In this document: piece after piece, positions 5,730 to 13,441 of the stretch
Layout: each line of letters begins with the position of its first letter
Numbering within the stretch: the stretch's first letter is position 1
Assembly (NCBI GenBank): GCA_910588885.1
Contig: CAJUSQ010000067.1
Span: 1-16,741 of the forward strand
Source: an uncultured Lachnospiraceae bacterium
GTDB taxonomy: Bacteria > Bacillota > Clostridia > Lachnospirales > Lachnospiraceae
Length of the DNA: 16,741 nt
Direction: 5' to 3'
Made by a program: the position numbers and the translations under genes
Notes under the pieces: generated by a model
What the model was told of the DNA's origin: nothing
The model's input: only the letters and a program-made list of their open reading frames with translations
Databases searched by the model: none

Positions 5730-7202
5730 GTGGATCTTACAAAGATGACAGCCCTGGAGCTGGGAAAAATGATCAGGGCAGGGGAAATTTCCGCTGTGGA
5801 AGCCGCCCGGACGGCCCTGGAGCAGATAAAAAAGAAGGAGCCGGACCTTCACAGCTTTGTGACAATCGATGAAGAGGGCGCGCTTCGGCAGGCCAAAGCG
5901 GTTCAGAAACAGATCGAAGCCGGAGTATTGACCGGGCCCCTGGCCGGGGTTCCCATGGCGGTAAAGGATAACCTGTGCACCGAAGGACTGCGGACGACCT
6001 GCAGCTCCAAAATACTGGAAGGGTTTGTTCCGCCCTATACGGCCCAGGCAGTCTGCAATCTGCAGCAGGCCGGGGCCGTGATCCTGGGAAAGACGAATAT
6101 GGATGAATTTGCCATGGGCAGTACCACCGAAACCTCTTATGTTGGGGCAACAAAGAATCCCTGGAACACGGCCCATGTTCCGGGGGGCTCCTCAGGCGGC
6201 TCCTGTGCGGCAGTAGCGGCTGAGGAATGCTTTTACGCCCTGGGCTCCGATACCGGCGGCTCCATCCGCCAGCCCAGCGGCTTTTGCGGCGTAACCGGGA
6301 TCAAGCCCACCTATGGGACGGTGTCCCGGTACGGGCTGATTGCCTACGGCTCTTCCCTGGACCAGGTGGGGCCGATTGGGAAGGATGTTTCGGACTGCGC
6401 CGCCATTTTAGAAGTGATTGCTTCCTATGATAAGAAGGACAGCACCTCCGTAAAACGAAGGGACACGGACTTTACCGCAGCCTTGACGGAAGACCTCCGG
6501 GGGCTTCGGATCGGGCTGCCCAGGGAATATTTCGGGGAAGGGCTGGATCGGGAAGTAAAAGAAGCGGTGCTGGCAGCGGCCCGGGTTCTGAAGGAACAGG
6601 GGGCCGTTGTGGAATCCTTTGACCTGGGGCTGGTAGAATACGCCGTTCCTGCCTATTATGTGATTGCCTCCGCCGAAGCCAGCTCGAACCTGGCCCGGTT
6701 TGATGGAGTGAAATACGGGCATCGGGCCGCAGAGTTTGAAGGACTTCACCATATGTATAAAAAAAGCCGCTCGGAAGGGTTTGGAGCGGAAGTAAAACGC
6801 AGAATTATGCTTGGCTCCTTCGTGCTAAGCTCCGGTTATTACGACGCCTATTATCTGAAAGCGCTGCGTACCAAGGCGCTGATCAAGCAGGCATTCGACC
6901 GGGCCTTTGAAACCTATGACATTCTGTTGGGGCCAACGGCGCCTGCTACGGCCCCGAAGCTGGGGGAATCCCTAAAAGATCCCATCAAAATGTACCTGGG
7001 GGATATTTATACCATTTCCGCAAACCTGGCGGGGCTGCCGGGCATCAGCCTGCCCTGCGGTACAGACAGCCGGGGCCTGCCCATCGGCCTGCAGCTGATT
7101 GGCAATTGTTTTGAGGAAAAAAAGCTCTTCCGGGCCGCTTACGGATTTGAAAAGACCCGGCCCCGAAGAACCCCGGATCAGGCAGAAAGGAGCGGGAAAT
7201 GA
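5730..7202 (+). CDS. gatA: Asp-tRNA(Asn)/Glu-tRNA(Gln) amidotransferase subunit A
   Basis: GatA is the amidase-signature subunit that releases ammonia from glutamine. I start it at GTG 5730: AGGAGGG (5717-5723) lies 6 bases upstream. With this start, K79 (in AVKDN), S154 (in GGSSGGS) and S178 (in GSDTGGS) fall exactly on the Lys/cis-Ser/Ser triad numbering known for Staphylococcus aureus GatA, which supports it. The product is 490 residues, the usual length. The Gly/Ser-rich signature (151-190) is intact, as is the C-terminal part with GPTAPATAPKLG and NLAGLPGISLPCG. Its stop shares ATGA with the gatB start, so the two subunits are translationally coupled. No defect seen. Confidence 0.97.
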   Translation: MDLTKMTALELGKMIRAGEISAVEAARTALEQIKKKEPDLHSFVTIDEEGALRQAKAVQKQIEAGVLTGPLAGVPMAVKDNLCTEGLRTTCSSKILEGFVPPYTAQAVCNLQQAGAVILGKTNMDEFAMGSTTETSYVGATKNPWNTAHVPGGSSGGSCAAVAAEECFYALGSDTGGSIRQPSGFCGVTGIKPTYGTVSRYGLIAYGSSLDQVGPIGKDVSDCAAILEVIASYDKKDSTSVKRRDTDFTAALTEDLRGLRIGLPREYFGEGLDREVKEAVLAAARVLKEQGAVVESFDLGLVEYAVPAYYVIASAEASSNLARFDGVKYGHRAAEFEGLHHMYKKSRSEGFGAEVKRRIMLGSFVLSSGYYDAYYLKALRTKALIKQAFDRAFETYDILLGPTAPATAPKLGESLKDPIKMYLGDIYTISANLAGLPGISLPCGTDSRGLPIGLQLIGNCFEEKKLFRAAYGFEKTRPRRTPDQAERSGK

Positions 7203-8629
7203 GCAGACAATATGAAACAGTAATCGGGCTGGAAGTCCATGTAGAGCTGGCCACGAAGACAAAGATTTTCTGTGGCTGCAGTACCGGGTTTGGCAAAGCA
7301 CCCAACTCCCACACCTGCCCGGTGTGTACCGGGATGCCCGGCTCCCTTCCGGTCCTGAACAGACAAGTGGTGGAATATGCCGCTGCGGTGGGGCTTGCCA
7401 CAGGCTGTACCATTACGCAATACTGTAAATTTGACCGAAAAAACTATTTTTATCCGGATAACCCACAAAACTACCAGATCTCCCAGCTGTACCTGCCCAT
7501 TTGCCGGGACGGCGGCATTGAGATTGAAACGGCGGCCGGAAAGAAGAGGGTGGGCATTCATGAGATCCATATGGAAGAGGATGCGGGCAAGCTGATCCAC
7601 GACGAATGGGAAGACTGTTCCTTAGTGGATTACAACCGTTCCGGCGTCCCGCTGATTGAGATTGTGTCCGAGCCGGATATGGGTTCGGCGGAGGAAGTCA
7701 TCGCCTACCTGGATAAGCTGCGTACCATCATCCAGTACCTGGGCGCTTCCGACTGCAAGCTGCAGGAAGGCTCCATGCGGGCGGACGTGAACCTTTCGGT
7801 ACGGGAAGCCGGGACAAAGGAATTGGGCACCCGGACGGAGATGAAGAACCTGAACTCCTTTAAGGCCATAGCCAGGGCCATTGAAGGGGAGCGGGCAAGG
7901 CAAATCGAATTGCTGGAGGAAGGGAAAGCCGTGATTCAGGAGACCCGCCGCTGGGACGATAACAAGGAACATTCCTATGCCATGCGTTCCAAGGAAGACG
8001 CCCAGGATTACCGCTATTTTCCGGAACCGGATCTGCCCCCGGTGGTAATCAGTGACGAATGGCTTCAGGAGATCCGGGAAAAGCAGCCGGAGCTGCGGAC
8101 GGAAAAGCTTCAGCGCTACAAACGGGAATATGACATCCCGGATTACGATGCCCGTCTTCTGACGGAAACGAAGCGTATGGCAGATGTGTTTGAGGAAACC
8201 ACGGCCCTGTGCGGGCTTCCCAAGAAAGTATCCAACTGGCTGATGGTAGAGACGCTGCGCCTGCAGAAGGAACAAAACCTGGAACCGGAGGAAATCCCCT
8301 TTTCCCCCGAAAACCTGGCAAAGCTGATCCGGCTTACGGAAGCGCAGGTGATCAACAGCACTGTGGCAAAAGAGGTATTTGAGGAAATGTTCCGCCATGA
8401 TATCGACCCGGAAGCCTATGTGAAAGAAAAAGGGTTAAAAACCGTCCATGACGAAGAGGCCCTTAGGAGTTGCGTCACCCAAGTCATTGCGGAAAATCCC
8501 CAATCGGTGGCCGATTATCAGGGAGGCAAGGAAAAAGCCCTGGGCTTCTTGGTGGGGCAGACCATGAAGGCCATGAAGGGGAAGGCGAATCCCGGGCTGG
8601 TGAACCAACTGCTGAAGGAGCTGCTATGA
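7199..8629 (+). CDS. gatB: Asp-tRNA(Asn)/Glu-tRNA(Gln) amidotransferase subunit B
   Basis: GatB binds the mischarged tRNA, phosphorylates the Asp or Glu side chain with ATP and receives ammonia from GatA. The product is 476 residues, full length. It starts with the family signature YETVIGLEVHVEL, then TKIFCGCS and HTCPVCTGMPGSLPVLN, whose Cys residues match the zinc-site type of GatB. HEIHMEEDAGKL, SGVPLIEIVSEPD and EMKNLNSF are conserved motifs of the kinase core. The C-terminal 150 or so residues form the helical and YqeY-like tRNA-binding tail ending in KGKANPGLVNQLLKELL. AAGGAG (about 7187) serves the ATG, which overlaps the gatA stop by 4 bases. Together with aspS2 it makes Asn-tRNA(Asn), and Gln-tRNA(Gln) if a non-discriminating GluRS is present. 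Confidence 0.97.
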   Translation: MSRQYETVIGLEVHVELATKTKIFCGCSTGFGKAPNSHTCPVCTGMPGSLPVLNRQVVEYAAAVGLATGCTITQYCKFDRKNYFYPDNPQNYQISQLYLPICRDGGIEIETAAGKKRVGIHEIHMEEDAGKLIHDEWEDCSLVDYNRSGVPLIEIVSEPDMGSAEEVIAYLDKLRTIIQYLGASDCKLQEGSMRADVNLSVREAGTKELGTRTEMKNLNSFKAIARAIEGERARQIELLEEGKAVIQETRRWDDNKEHSYAMRSKEDAQDYRYFPEPDLPPVVISDEWLQEIREKQPELRTEKLQRYKREYDIPDYDARLLTETKRMADVFEETTALCGLPKKVSNWLMVETLRLQKEQNLEPEEIPFSPENLAKLIRLTEAQVINSTVAKEVFEEMFRHDIDPEAYVKEKGLKTVHDEEALRSCVTQVIAENPQSVADYQGGKEKALGFLVGQTMKAMKGKANPGLVNQLLKELL

Positions 8630-9210
8630 GAAAGCCGCAAACGGGGAGCCAAAAGAAGGAACGGATGTGGGGAAAACGCCTGCTGACGGGAATCCTGGTG
8701 CTGGGATGGATGTTTTTGATCGGCTCCTTTTCCGCCCAGAACGGAGGGGAATCCGGGAATTTGAGTGCAAAGGCGGCAGATAAAGTGGTGCTGGTGGAAG
8801 AGTGGGTGAAGGGGAAGCCCTACCCGGAAGCGGAACGGTGGAGGAAGATCTGAAATATGCAGTTTCCCCTTCGCAAGCTGGCCCATATGACGGAATACGC
8901 CTGCCTGGCCCTGCTGCTGACATGGCATCTCCTGACCTATCCCGGCCTGCGCAGAGGCCCGTTTGGCCGCCTCCTTGCCCTGGCTTTCGGGCTGGCGGTG
9001 CTGTATGCCGCCACCGACGAATTCCACCAGCTCTTTGTACCGGGCCGGAGCGGGCAGCTGAAGGATGTCTGCATTGACGGCGCGGGAGCGCTGCTGGGAG
9101 TACTGTTCTGCCATGTAGCGGCAGCCGTGACAGGAAAAAGAAAGGCGTTGTCCGCCGGAGACGGAATCGGTATTTCAACGGAAGAGGATAAAAAACATCA
9201 AGAATTTTGA
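8626..9210 (+). pseudogene. VanZ-like membrane protein gene, interrupted
   Basis: The ATG overlaps the gatB stop (ATGA) with AAGGAG 6 bases upstream, so the gene belongs to the aspS2-gatCAB operon. The first part (75 codons) has a membrane segment and the VanZ-like SFSAQNGGESGNLS. It stops at TGA 8851-8853. In the same frame, from ATG 8857, comes the rest of VanZ: LRKLAHMTEYACLALLL, ATDEFHQLFVPGRSGQLKDV and a final membrane segment. Between about 8835 and 8862 the neighbouring frame reads GTVEEDLKYAVS, which joins the halves sensibly, so two compensating indels (one base lost near 8834, one C gained in CCCC at 8866-8869) are more likely than a simple nonsense change. GGAGG (8840-8844) could allow re-initiation at 8857. 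VanZ relatives are linked to glycopeptide tolerance in some bacteria; nothing here shows that role. Confidence 0.7.
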
Positions 9211-9246
9211 TTATATTTATCACTACAAATTTCCCGGGAAAGATGC

Positions 9247-9252
9247 TATAAT
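9247..9252 (+). promoter_or_regulatory. Probable -10 element of the leuA-araC fusion gene
   Basis: A perfect TATAAT lies about 65 bases before ATG 9316. The -35 is poor: CTACAA (9223-9228) at 18 bases is the best I find. A weak -35 would suit a promoter needing an activator. No T-box core or leader peptide rich in Leu is visible between here and the start codon. Confidence 0.5.
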
Positions 9253-9315
9253 GAACCGAACGGAGCGCATACATGCAGCGGATGCGTGACAGGAAAATAT
9301 GGAGGTTTATTTGGT

Positions 9316-11304
9316 ATGAAGAATTTTGAGAAATACGAACGGCAGTATTTTATGCCCCCGGAAGTAACTTACGACTGGGTAAAGAAGGACTATATAGACC
9401 ATGCGCCAACCTGGTGCAGCGTGGATCTGCGGGACGGGAACCAGGCGCTGATTGAACCGATGAACCTGGAAGAAAAGCTGGAATTTTTTCGGCTGCTGGT
9501 GCAGATTGGCTTTAAGGAAATCGAAGTGGGATTCCCGGCTGCTTCCGAGACGGAATATACTTTTATCCGTACCTTAATCGAGAAGCAGATGATTCCGGAG
9601 GATGTGACCATCCAGGTGCTGACCCAGGCCAGGGAGCATATTATCAAGAAAACCTTTGAGGCCGTGAAGGGGGCCAAACATGCGGTCATCCACTTGTATA
9701 ATTCCACTTCCGTGGCACAGAGAGAACAAGTGTTCCATAAGTCGAAGGAGGAAATCAAGAAGATCGCCGTGGACGGGGCGGAGCTGCTGCAGCGGCTGGC
9801 CAGCGAAACCGACGGGAATTTTACCTTCCAGTACAGCCCCGAGAGCTTTCCGGGAACGGAAGTGGATTATGCCCTGGAGGTCTGCAACGCGGTGCTTGAT
9901 GTGTGGCAGCCCTCGGAAGAGAAGAAGGTTATTATCAATCTGCCCACCACTGTTCAGAATTCCATGCCCCATGTATTTGCCTGCCAGGTAGAATATATGA
10001 GCAAGCATCTGCGGAACCGGGAGCATGTGATTCTTTGCGTACATCCCCACAATGACCGGGGCAGCGGTATTTCCGACGCGGAATTAAGCGTACTGGCCGG
10101 GGCGCAGCGGATTGAGGGCACCTTGTTCGGAAACGGGGAGCGTACCGGAAATGTGGATATCATCACCCTTGGGATGAACCTGTTTTCCCACGGGGTAGAT
10201 CCGGGATTGGATTTTTCCGATATGCCCGGGATCAGTGAAAAATATCAGCGGCTGACCAGGATGAAGGTATCCGAACGGCAGCCCTACGGCGGGGATCTGG
10301 TATTTACGGCCTTTTCCGGCTCCCATCAGGATGCCATTGCCAAGGGGATGGCTTACCGTAAGGAACACGGGAACCAGAAATGGAACCTGCCCTATCTGCC
10401 CATTGACCCCATGGACGTGGGACGTACGTATGATGCGGACGTGATCCGGATCAACAGCCAGTCCGGAAAGGGCGGCGTATGCTACATCCTGAAGGAAAAT
10501 TACGGCATGGTGGTTCCGGAGAGGATGAAGGAGGATATCGGCTACACCGTAAAGGACGTTTCCGACAAGGAGCACCGGGAATTGACACCCAGCTGGGTTT
10601 ACCGGATTTTCGAAGAAAAATACATCGGCAACAACCGGGTATTTTCCGTACCGGAATGCCATTTCAAGCAGCGGGACGGCATGATTGCCGAAGTGACCAT
10701 CAAGCAGCGGGAAGGGCGGCGTGTGGTATCCGGCACCGGAAACGGACGTTTGGATGCGGTCAGCAATGCCATCAAGCATTACTTCAATGTCAGCTATGAG
10801 CTGTCCGTCTACGAAGAACACGCCATGACCACCGGTTCCTCCTCCAAGGCGATTACGTATGTGGGCATTACCTGCCGGGAGAAGATGTATTGGGGCGCCG
10901 GCATTGACCCGGATATTATCAAATCCTCCATCCAGGCCCTGGCTTCCGCCGTAAACCAGCTTCCGGCCCTTTCCGGGGAAACCAAGGTAAAGGACGAACG
11001 GCTGAACGAAATCATGAATTATATCCAGGTGAATTACCTGACGGTGGACATGGAAGAGCTGTCCCGGCATTTTCATTTATCAAAGCCCTACCTTTCCAAG
11101 TACATTAAGGAGAAATCCAACATGACCTTTGGAGAAATTGTGCAGAGCGTCCGTATGAAAAAGGCCCGTTCCCTGATCCGGTCCACCAGCCTGAGCATTG
11201 AAAAAATTGCCGCCCAGGTCGGCTACCAGAATGCAGAGCATTTCAACCGCCTGTTCCGGAAAAAATACGGGTTGACCCCGGTCCAGTACCGGAACCGGAA
11301 ATAA
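9316..11304 (+). CDS. leuA: 2-isopropylmalate synthase fused to a C-terminal AraC-type DNA-binding domain
   Basis: LeuA condenses acetyl-CoA with 2-oxoisovalerate, the first step of leucine synthesis. GGAGG (9301-9305) stands 10 bases before ATG 9316. The product has 662 residues; the long LeuA form usually has about 550-560. The TIM-barrel core (about 30-305) has RDGNQAL (39-45), HPHNDRGS (243-250, metal His) and GNGERTGN (272-279). The allosteric leucine-binding dimer domain follows (about 440-555), with GTGNGRLDAVSNAI and SIQALASAVNQL. Residues 560-660 are a complete AraC/XylS domain: first helix-turn-helix at about 579-600 (MEELSRHFHLSKPYLSKYIK) and second at about 627-651 (IEKIAAQVGYQNAEHFNRLF), ending in the typical YGLTPVQYR. 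There is no stop or frameshift between the parts. The fusion suggests an enzyme that also binds DNA, with leucine as likely signal; that is inference. No other leu genes are in view. Confidence 0.93.
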   Translation: MKNFEKYERQYFMPPEVTYDWVKKDYIDHAPTWCSVDLRDGNQALIEPMNLEEKLEFFRLLVQIGFKEIEVGFPAASETEYTFIRTLIEKQMIPEDVTIQVLTQAREHIIKKTFEAVKGAKHAVIHLYNSTSVAQREQVFHKSKEEIKKIAVDGAELLQRLASETDGNFTFQYSPESFPGTEVDYALEVCNAVLDVWQPSEEKKVIINLPTTVQNSMPHVFACQVEYMSKHLRNREHVILCVHPHNDRGSGISDAELSVLAGAQRIEGTLFGNGERTGNVDIITLGMNLFSHGVDPGLDFSDMPGISEKYQRLTRMKVSERQPYGGDLVFTAFSGSHQDAIAKGMAYRKEHGNQKWNLPYLPIDPMDVGRTYDADVIRINSQSGKGGVCYILKENYGMVVPERMKEDIGYTVKDVSDKEHRELTPSWVYRIFEEKYIGNNRVFSVPECHFKQRDGMIAEVTIKQREGRRVVSGTGNGRLDAVSNAIKHYFNVSYELSVYEEHAMTTGSSSKAITYVGITCREKMYWGAGIDPDIIKSSIQALASAVNQLPALSGETKVKDERLNEIMNYIQVNYLTVDMEELSRHFHLSKPYLSKYIKEKSNMTFGEIVQSVRMKKARSLIRSTSLSIEKIAAQVGYQNAEHFNRLFRKKYGLTPVQYRNRK

Positions 11305-11335
11305 ACAGGAGCAGAAGGAACGGTTTGAAAATTCC

Positions 11336-11364
11336 TTGACAAATTTTGTAAAAGAGCTTACATT
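11336..11364 (+). promoter_or_regulatory. Promoter of the PerR/Fur-family gene
   Basis: TTGACA (11336-11341) and TACATT (11359-11364) are 17 bases apart. A better -10, TATAAT (11364-11369), is too far (22 bases). With the first pairing, transcription starts near 11371 and the PerR-like box at 11375-11389 covers the start region, as expected for repression. Confidence 0.6.
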
Positions 11365-11411
11365 ATAATTGGAATTAGAATAATTCTAAATTATAGTGAA
11401 AGCTCTTTTTT
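11352..11411 (+). terminator. Terminator of leuA overlapping the fur promoter and operator
   Basis: AAGAGCTT (11352-11359) pairs with AAGCTCTT (11400-11407). Further inward, TTATAATT (11363-11370) can pair with AATTATAG (11389-11396), and the PerR-like palindrome forms the tip. A T6 run (11406-11411) follows at once. It begins 47 bases after the leuA stop and ends 12 bases before the next start codon. Confidence 0.8.
11375..11389. promoter_or_regulatory. PerR/Fur-type operator (7-1-7 palindrome)
   Basis: TTAGAAT-A-ATTCTAA is a perfect 7-1-7 inverted repeat. It differs from the Bacillus PerR box (TTATAATNATTATAA) only at one symmetrical position in each arm. It lies at the predicted transcription start of a Fur-family gene, so autoregulation is the simplest reading. 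Confidence 0.7.
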
Positions 11412-11423
11412 GTGAGGGAAAAT

Positions 11424-11843
11424 ATGACGAAGAATGCCAAGTATATCCTGGAAATTATCAGCAGCTCAAAAAATCATTTAACAGCGGAACAGATTTTTCT
11501 GATGTTAAAGGAAAAGAACCGTTCCGTAGTACAGGCTACGGTATATAATAACCTGTCCGCCCTGTATAAACAGGGACTGATTCGGAAGATTTCCGTGGAA
11601 GGATATCCGGACCGTTACGATAATGTGATTCAGCATGACCATCTGGTCTGCCGGATCTGCGGGAAATTGACGGATATCAAGCTGGAGGATCTGACAGAGA
11701 AGATTCAGAACCAGATCGGGATTCCCATGCTTTCCTATGACCTGAAGGTGCAGTATATCTGCGAAGAGTGCCGCAAGAAAGAGCAGGAAAACCCAGGGAG
11801 GGAAAGGACAGATTATGATGAAAACAAGGAAGAAGCGTTCTGA
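11424..11843 (+). CDS. Fur/PerR-family metal-dependent repressor
   Basis: I start it at ATG 11424, 12 bases inside a frame that could also begin at GTG 11412, because GAGGGA (11414-11419) fits only the ATG. The 139-residue product has the Fur winged helix (about 15-60) with QATVYNNLSALYKQGLI, as in PerR. D66, H71, H73 and D84 match the PerR metal ligands D85, H91, H93 and D104 by hand alignment. The structural zinc site is complete: C76-x2-C79 and C113-x2-C116. The N-terminus is short, and the position of PerR His37, one of the two His oxidised by peroxide, is Lys6. It may therefore sense metal, or peroxide in a changed way. Its promoter carries a PerR-like box, and its end overlaps the downstream chemoreceptor-like gene by 29 bases. 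Confidence 0.9.
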   Translation: MTKNAKYILEIISSSKNHLTAEQIFLMLKEKNRSVVQATVYNNLSALYKQGLIRKISVEGYPDRYDNVIQHDHLVCRICGKLTDIKLEDLTEKIQNQIGIPMLSYDLKVQYICEECRKKEQENPGRERTDYDENKEEAF

Positions 11844-13251
11844 AATTGCGATAGAATCCATATCCAGGCTTGTTGATATGGAATATGAACCGGCGAACGG
11901 GGAACTGAACCATATACATAAACGTTTGACAGACGGACGGAAAGAGTTTGAGCAGGCCGTTACGAAGACCATGGACGCGGTAATCCAGATGAGCGCCATG
12001 GATCTGCAATTGGAAGCCAATGTGAAGAATGTGGAATCGATCAGCGGTTCCGTTTCCAATGCAGTAGGAGCGATCCGGGAATCGGCGGAATCTACGGCGG
12101 AGATATCCACGGAGGTGTCAAAGGCCCATGAAAACCTGACCTCAACCATGATCGAGGTGTCCGATGAATCCGGAAAAATCATGGATGGGATCCGCCATTG
12201 TGAAGAAGAGCTGACGTCCATTACGGAGCTGTCTGCCACCGCTATTTCCACGGCAAGAGGAATGCAGGCCGATATTTACGGGCTGGTTGACATTATTCAG
12301 GGAATGAATGATGCAATTGATGCAATCAACGCCATTTCTGCCCAGACCAACCTGCTGGCCCTGAATGCATCTATCGAAGCGGCCCGTGCCGGAGAAGCCG
12401 GGCGGGGATTTGCAGTGGTTGCGGAAGAGATCCGGGGACTTGCGGATGAAACAAAGTCCCTGACAGGACGTATGGGGAACTTTATAAGCAGCATTCAGAG
12501 CGCCTCCCGGAAAAGCTCGGACAGTGTGGATACTACCGTAGCCGAGCTGGAGCAAATCAATGAGAATATTCAGAATGTGTGGGAAATCACCGGACATAAC
12601 CGGACCGGCATGGATCATATTACGGATTCCATGTCTTCCCTGGCAGCAGTCAGTGAGGAAATCAGCAGTTCCATGAACGAATTGGACCATCAGATGCAGT
12701 ATGTCAATGAACAATGCGGAAACCTGAAGGGGAATGCCGATGACCTGGAGGCTTCCAGCCAGTCCATCGCACAGCTGGTGGAACCTTCCAGGGAAATCGA
12801 AAAGCATCTGGACGAATCGGTAAAAATTATGGGGAATATGGCAAGGGACGCTTTTTATATGCTGGACAATGAAATTATCCTGAACTGCCTTAACAGCGCC
12901 GTGCTTGCCCATGAAAACTGGCTGGGCTCCTTAAAGGAGATGGCCCGGACCGGGAAGTTAAAAGTACTTCAGACGGATTGCACCAAATGCGGCCTAGGCC
13001 GTTTTTACTATGCGTTCCGGCCGATTAATCCGGAAATAGTCGGGATTTGGAAGGGACTGGAAGGCCAGCATAAGGAATTCCATTCCTATGGGACAAAAAT
13101 GATTTCTGCCATACGGGGCGGACGGACGAAAGAGCTTGAGCAGATTTATGAAAAAGCGGAAGGATGCTCAAAGGGCCTGCTTTCCGATTTCAACAAACTG
13201 ATTCAGAAAATCGAATCCCTGACCAAAGCGCGGGTCCGCATTTTTGAATAA
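11815..13251 (+). CDS. Cytosolic methyl-accepting chemotaxis-type protein with C-terminal CZB zinc-binding domain
   Basis: GGAAAGGA (11801-11808) precedes ATG 11815, inside the end of the fur-like gene in another frame. The product has 478 residues and no membrane segment. Residues 60-330 form the long MCP signalling coiled coil; the hairpin tip, which binds CheW and CheA, is intact around INAISAQTNLLALNASIEAA (171-190) and RAGEAGRGFAVVAEEIRGLA. The last 125 residues form a chemoreceptor zinc-binding domain: H366 (in AHENWL), C392 (in CTKCGLGRF), H419 and H423 (in QHKEFH) give the H-C-H-H zinc set. CZB domains in other bacteria sense zinc or hypochlorite through the zinc-bound Cys. An extra Cys at 389 is near it. 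The overlap with a PerR/Fur-type gene points to shared control by metal or oxidants. No chemotaxis genes are in view. Confidence 0.93.
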   Translation: MMKTRKKRSEIAIESISRLVDMEYEPANGELNHIHKRLTDGRKEFEQAVTKTMDAVIQMSAMDLQLEANVKNVESISGSVSNAVGAIRESAESTAEISTEVSKAHENLTSTMIEVSDESGKIMDGIRHCEEELTSITELSATAISTARGMQADIYGLVDIIQGMNDAIDAINAISAQTNLLALNASIEAARAGEAGRGFAVVAEEIRGLADETKSLTGRMGNFISSIQSASRKSSDSVDTTVAELEQINENIQNVWEITGHNRTGMDHITDSMSSLAAVSEEISSSMNELDHQMQYVNEQCGNLKGNADDLEASSQSIAQLVEPSREIEKHLDESVKIMGNMARDAFYMLDNEIILNCLNSAVLAHENWLGSLKEMARTGKLKVLQTDCTKCGLGRFYYAFRPINPEIVGIWKGLEGQHKEFHSYGTKMISAIRGGRTKELEQIYEKAEGCSKGLLSDFNKLIQKIESLTKARVRIFE

Positions 13252-13332
13252 GGCAGGCCAATACAGTAACCGGAAACAAAAAACTTAATAATTTTTTACA
13301 TTTTTCTGCATGTTTTTTTCGAAATCCTCTGC

Positions 13333-13338
13333 TATAAT
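13333..13338 (+). promoter_or_regulatory. Probable -10 of the two-component operon
   Basis: A perfect TATAAT about 100 bases before the response regulator start. The -35 region is only T-rich (TGTTTT, 13311-13316, 16-base spacer). It sits in an A/T-rich stretch (13277-13320) with no clear terminator for the upstream gene. Confidence 0.55.
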
Positions 13339-13369
13339 AACAGGGATAACCTTATGGATTTAACGAACT

Positions 13370-13419
13370 GCCCCGAAGAGGGAGCGCAGGACAGACGGTT
13401 CTGCATCCCTTTCCGGGGC
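13370..13419 (+). other. Long leader hairpin before the response regulator gene
   Basis: GCCCCGAAGAGGGA (13370-13383) pairs with TCCCTTTCCGGGGC (13406-13419) at 13 of 14 positions including one G-T pair, and GCAG (13386-13389) continues with CTGC (13401-13404) around an 11-base loop. There is no T run after it. The 3' end is 9 bases before the ribosome site GGGAG (13429-13433). It could stabilise the mRNA or act as a regulatory leader. I do not recognise a known riboswitch class. Confidence 0.65.
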
Positions 13420-13441
13420 TGAAAATACGGGAGATGGCAGT

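Noticed and set aside
9253..9300. Possible T-box or leader-peptide attenuator before leuA
   Set aside because: No TGGN core, no Leu-rich short frame and no terminator; the only pairing seen is a 5-bp CGCAT/ATGCG stem.
10084..11076. Long minus-strand frame (about 330 codons) inside leuA
   Set aside because: Lies wholly within a well-supported enzyme gene, with no known motif and no start signals.
13261..13276. CAGTAACCGGAAA resembling sequence near the inverted repeat at 3572-3596
   Set aside because: Only a single short match with no inverted partner; two hits of this length in similar intergenic sequence can be chance.
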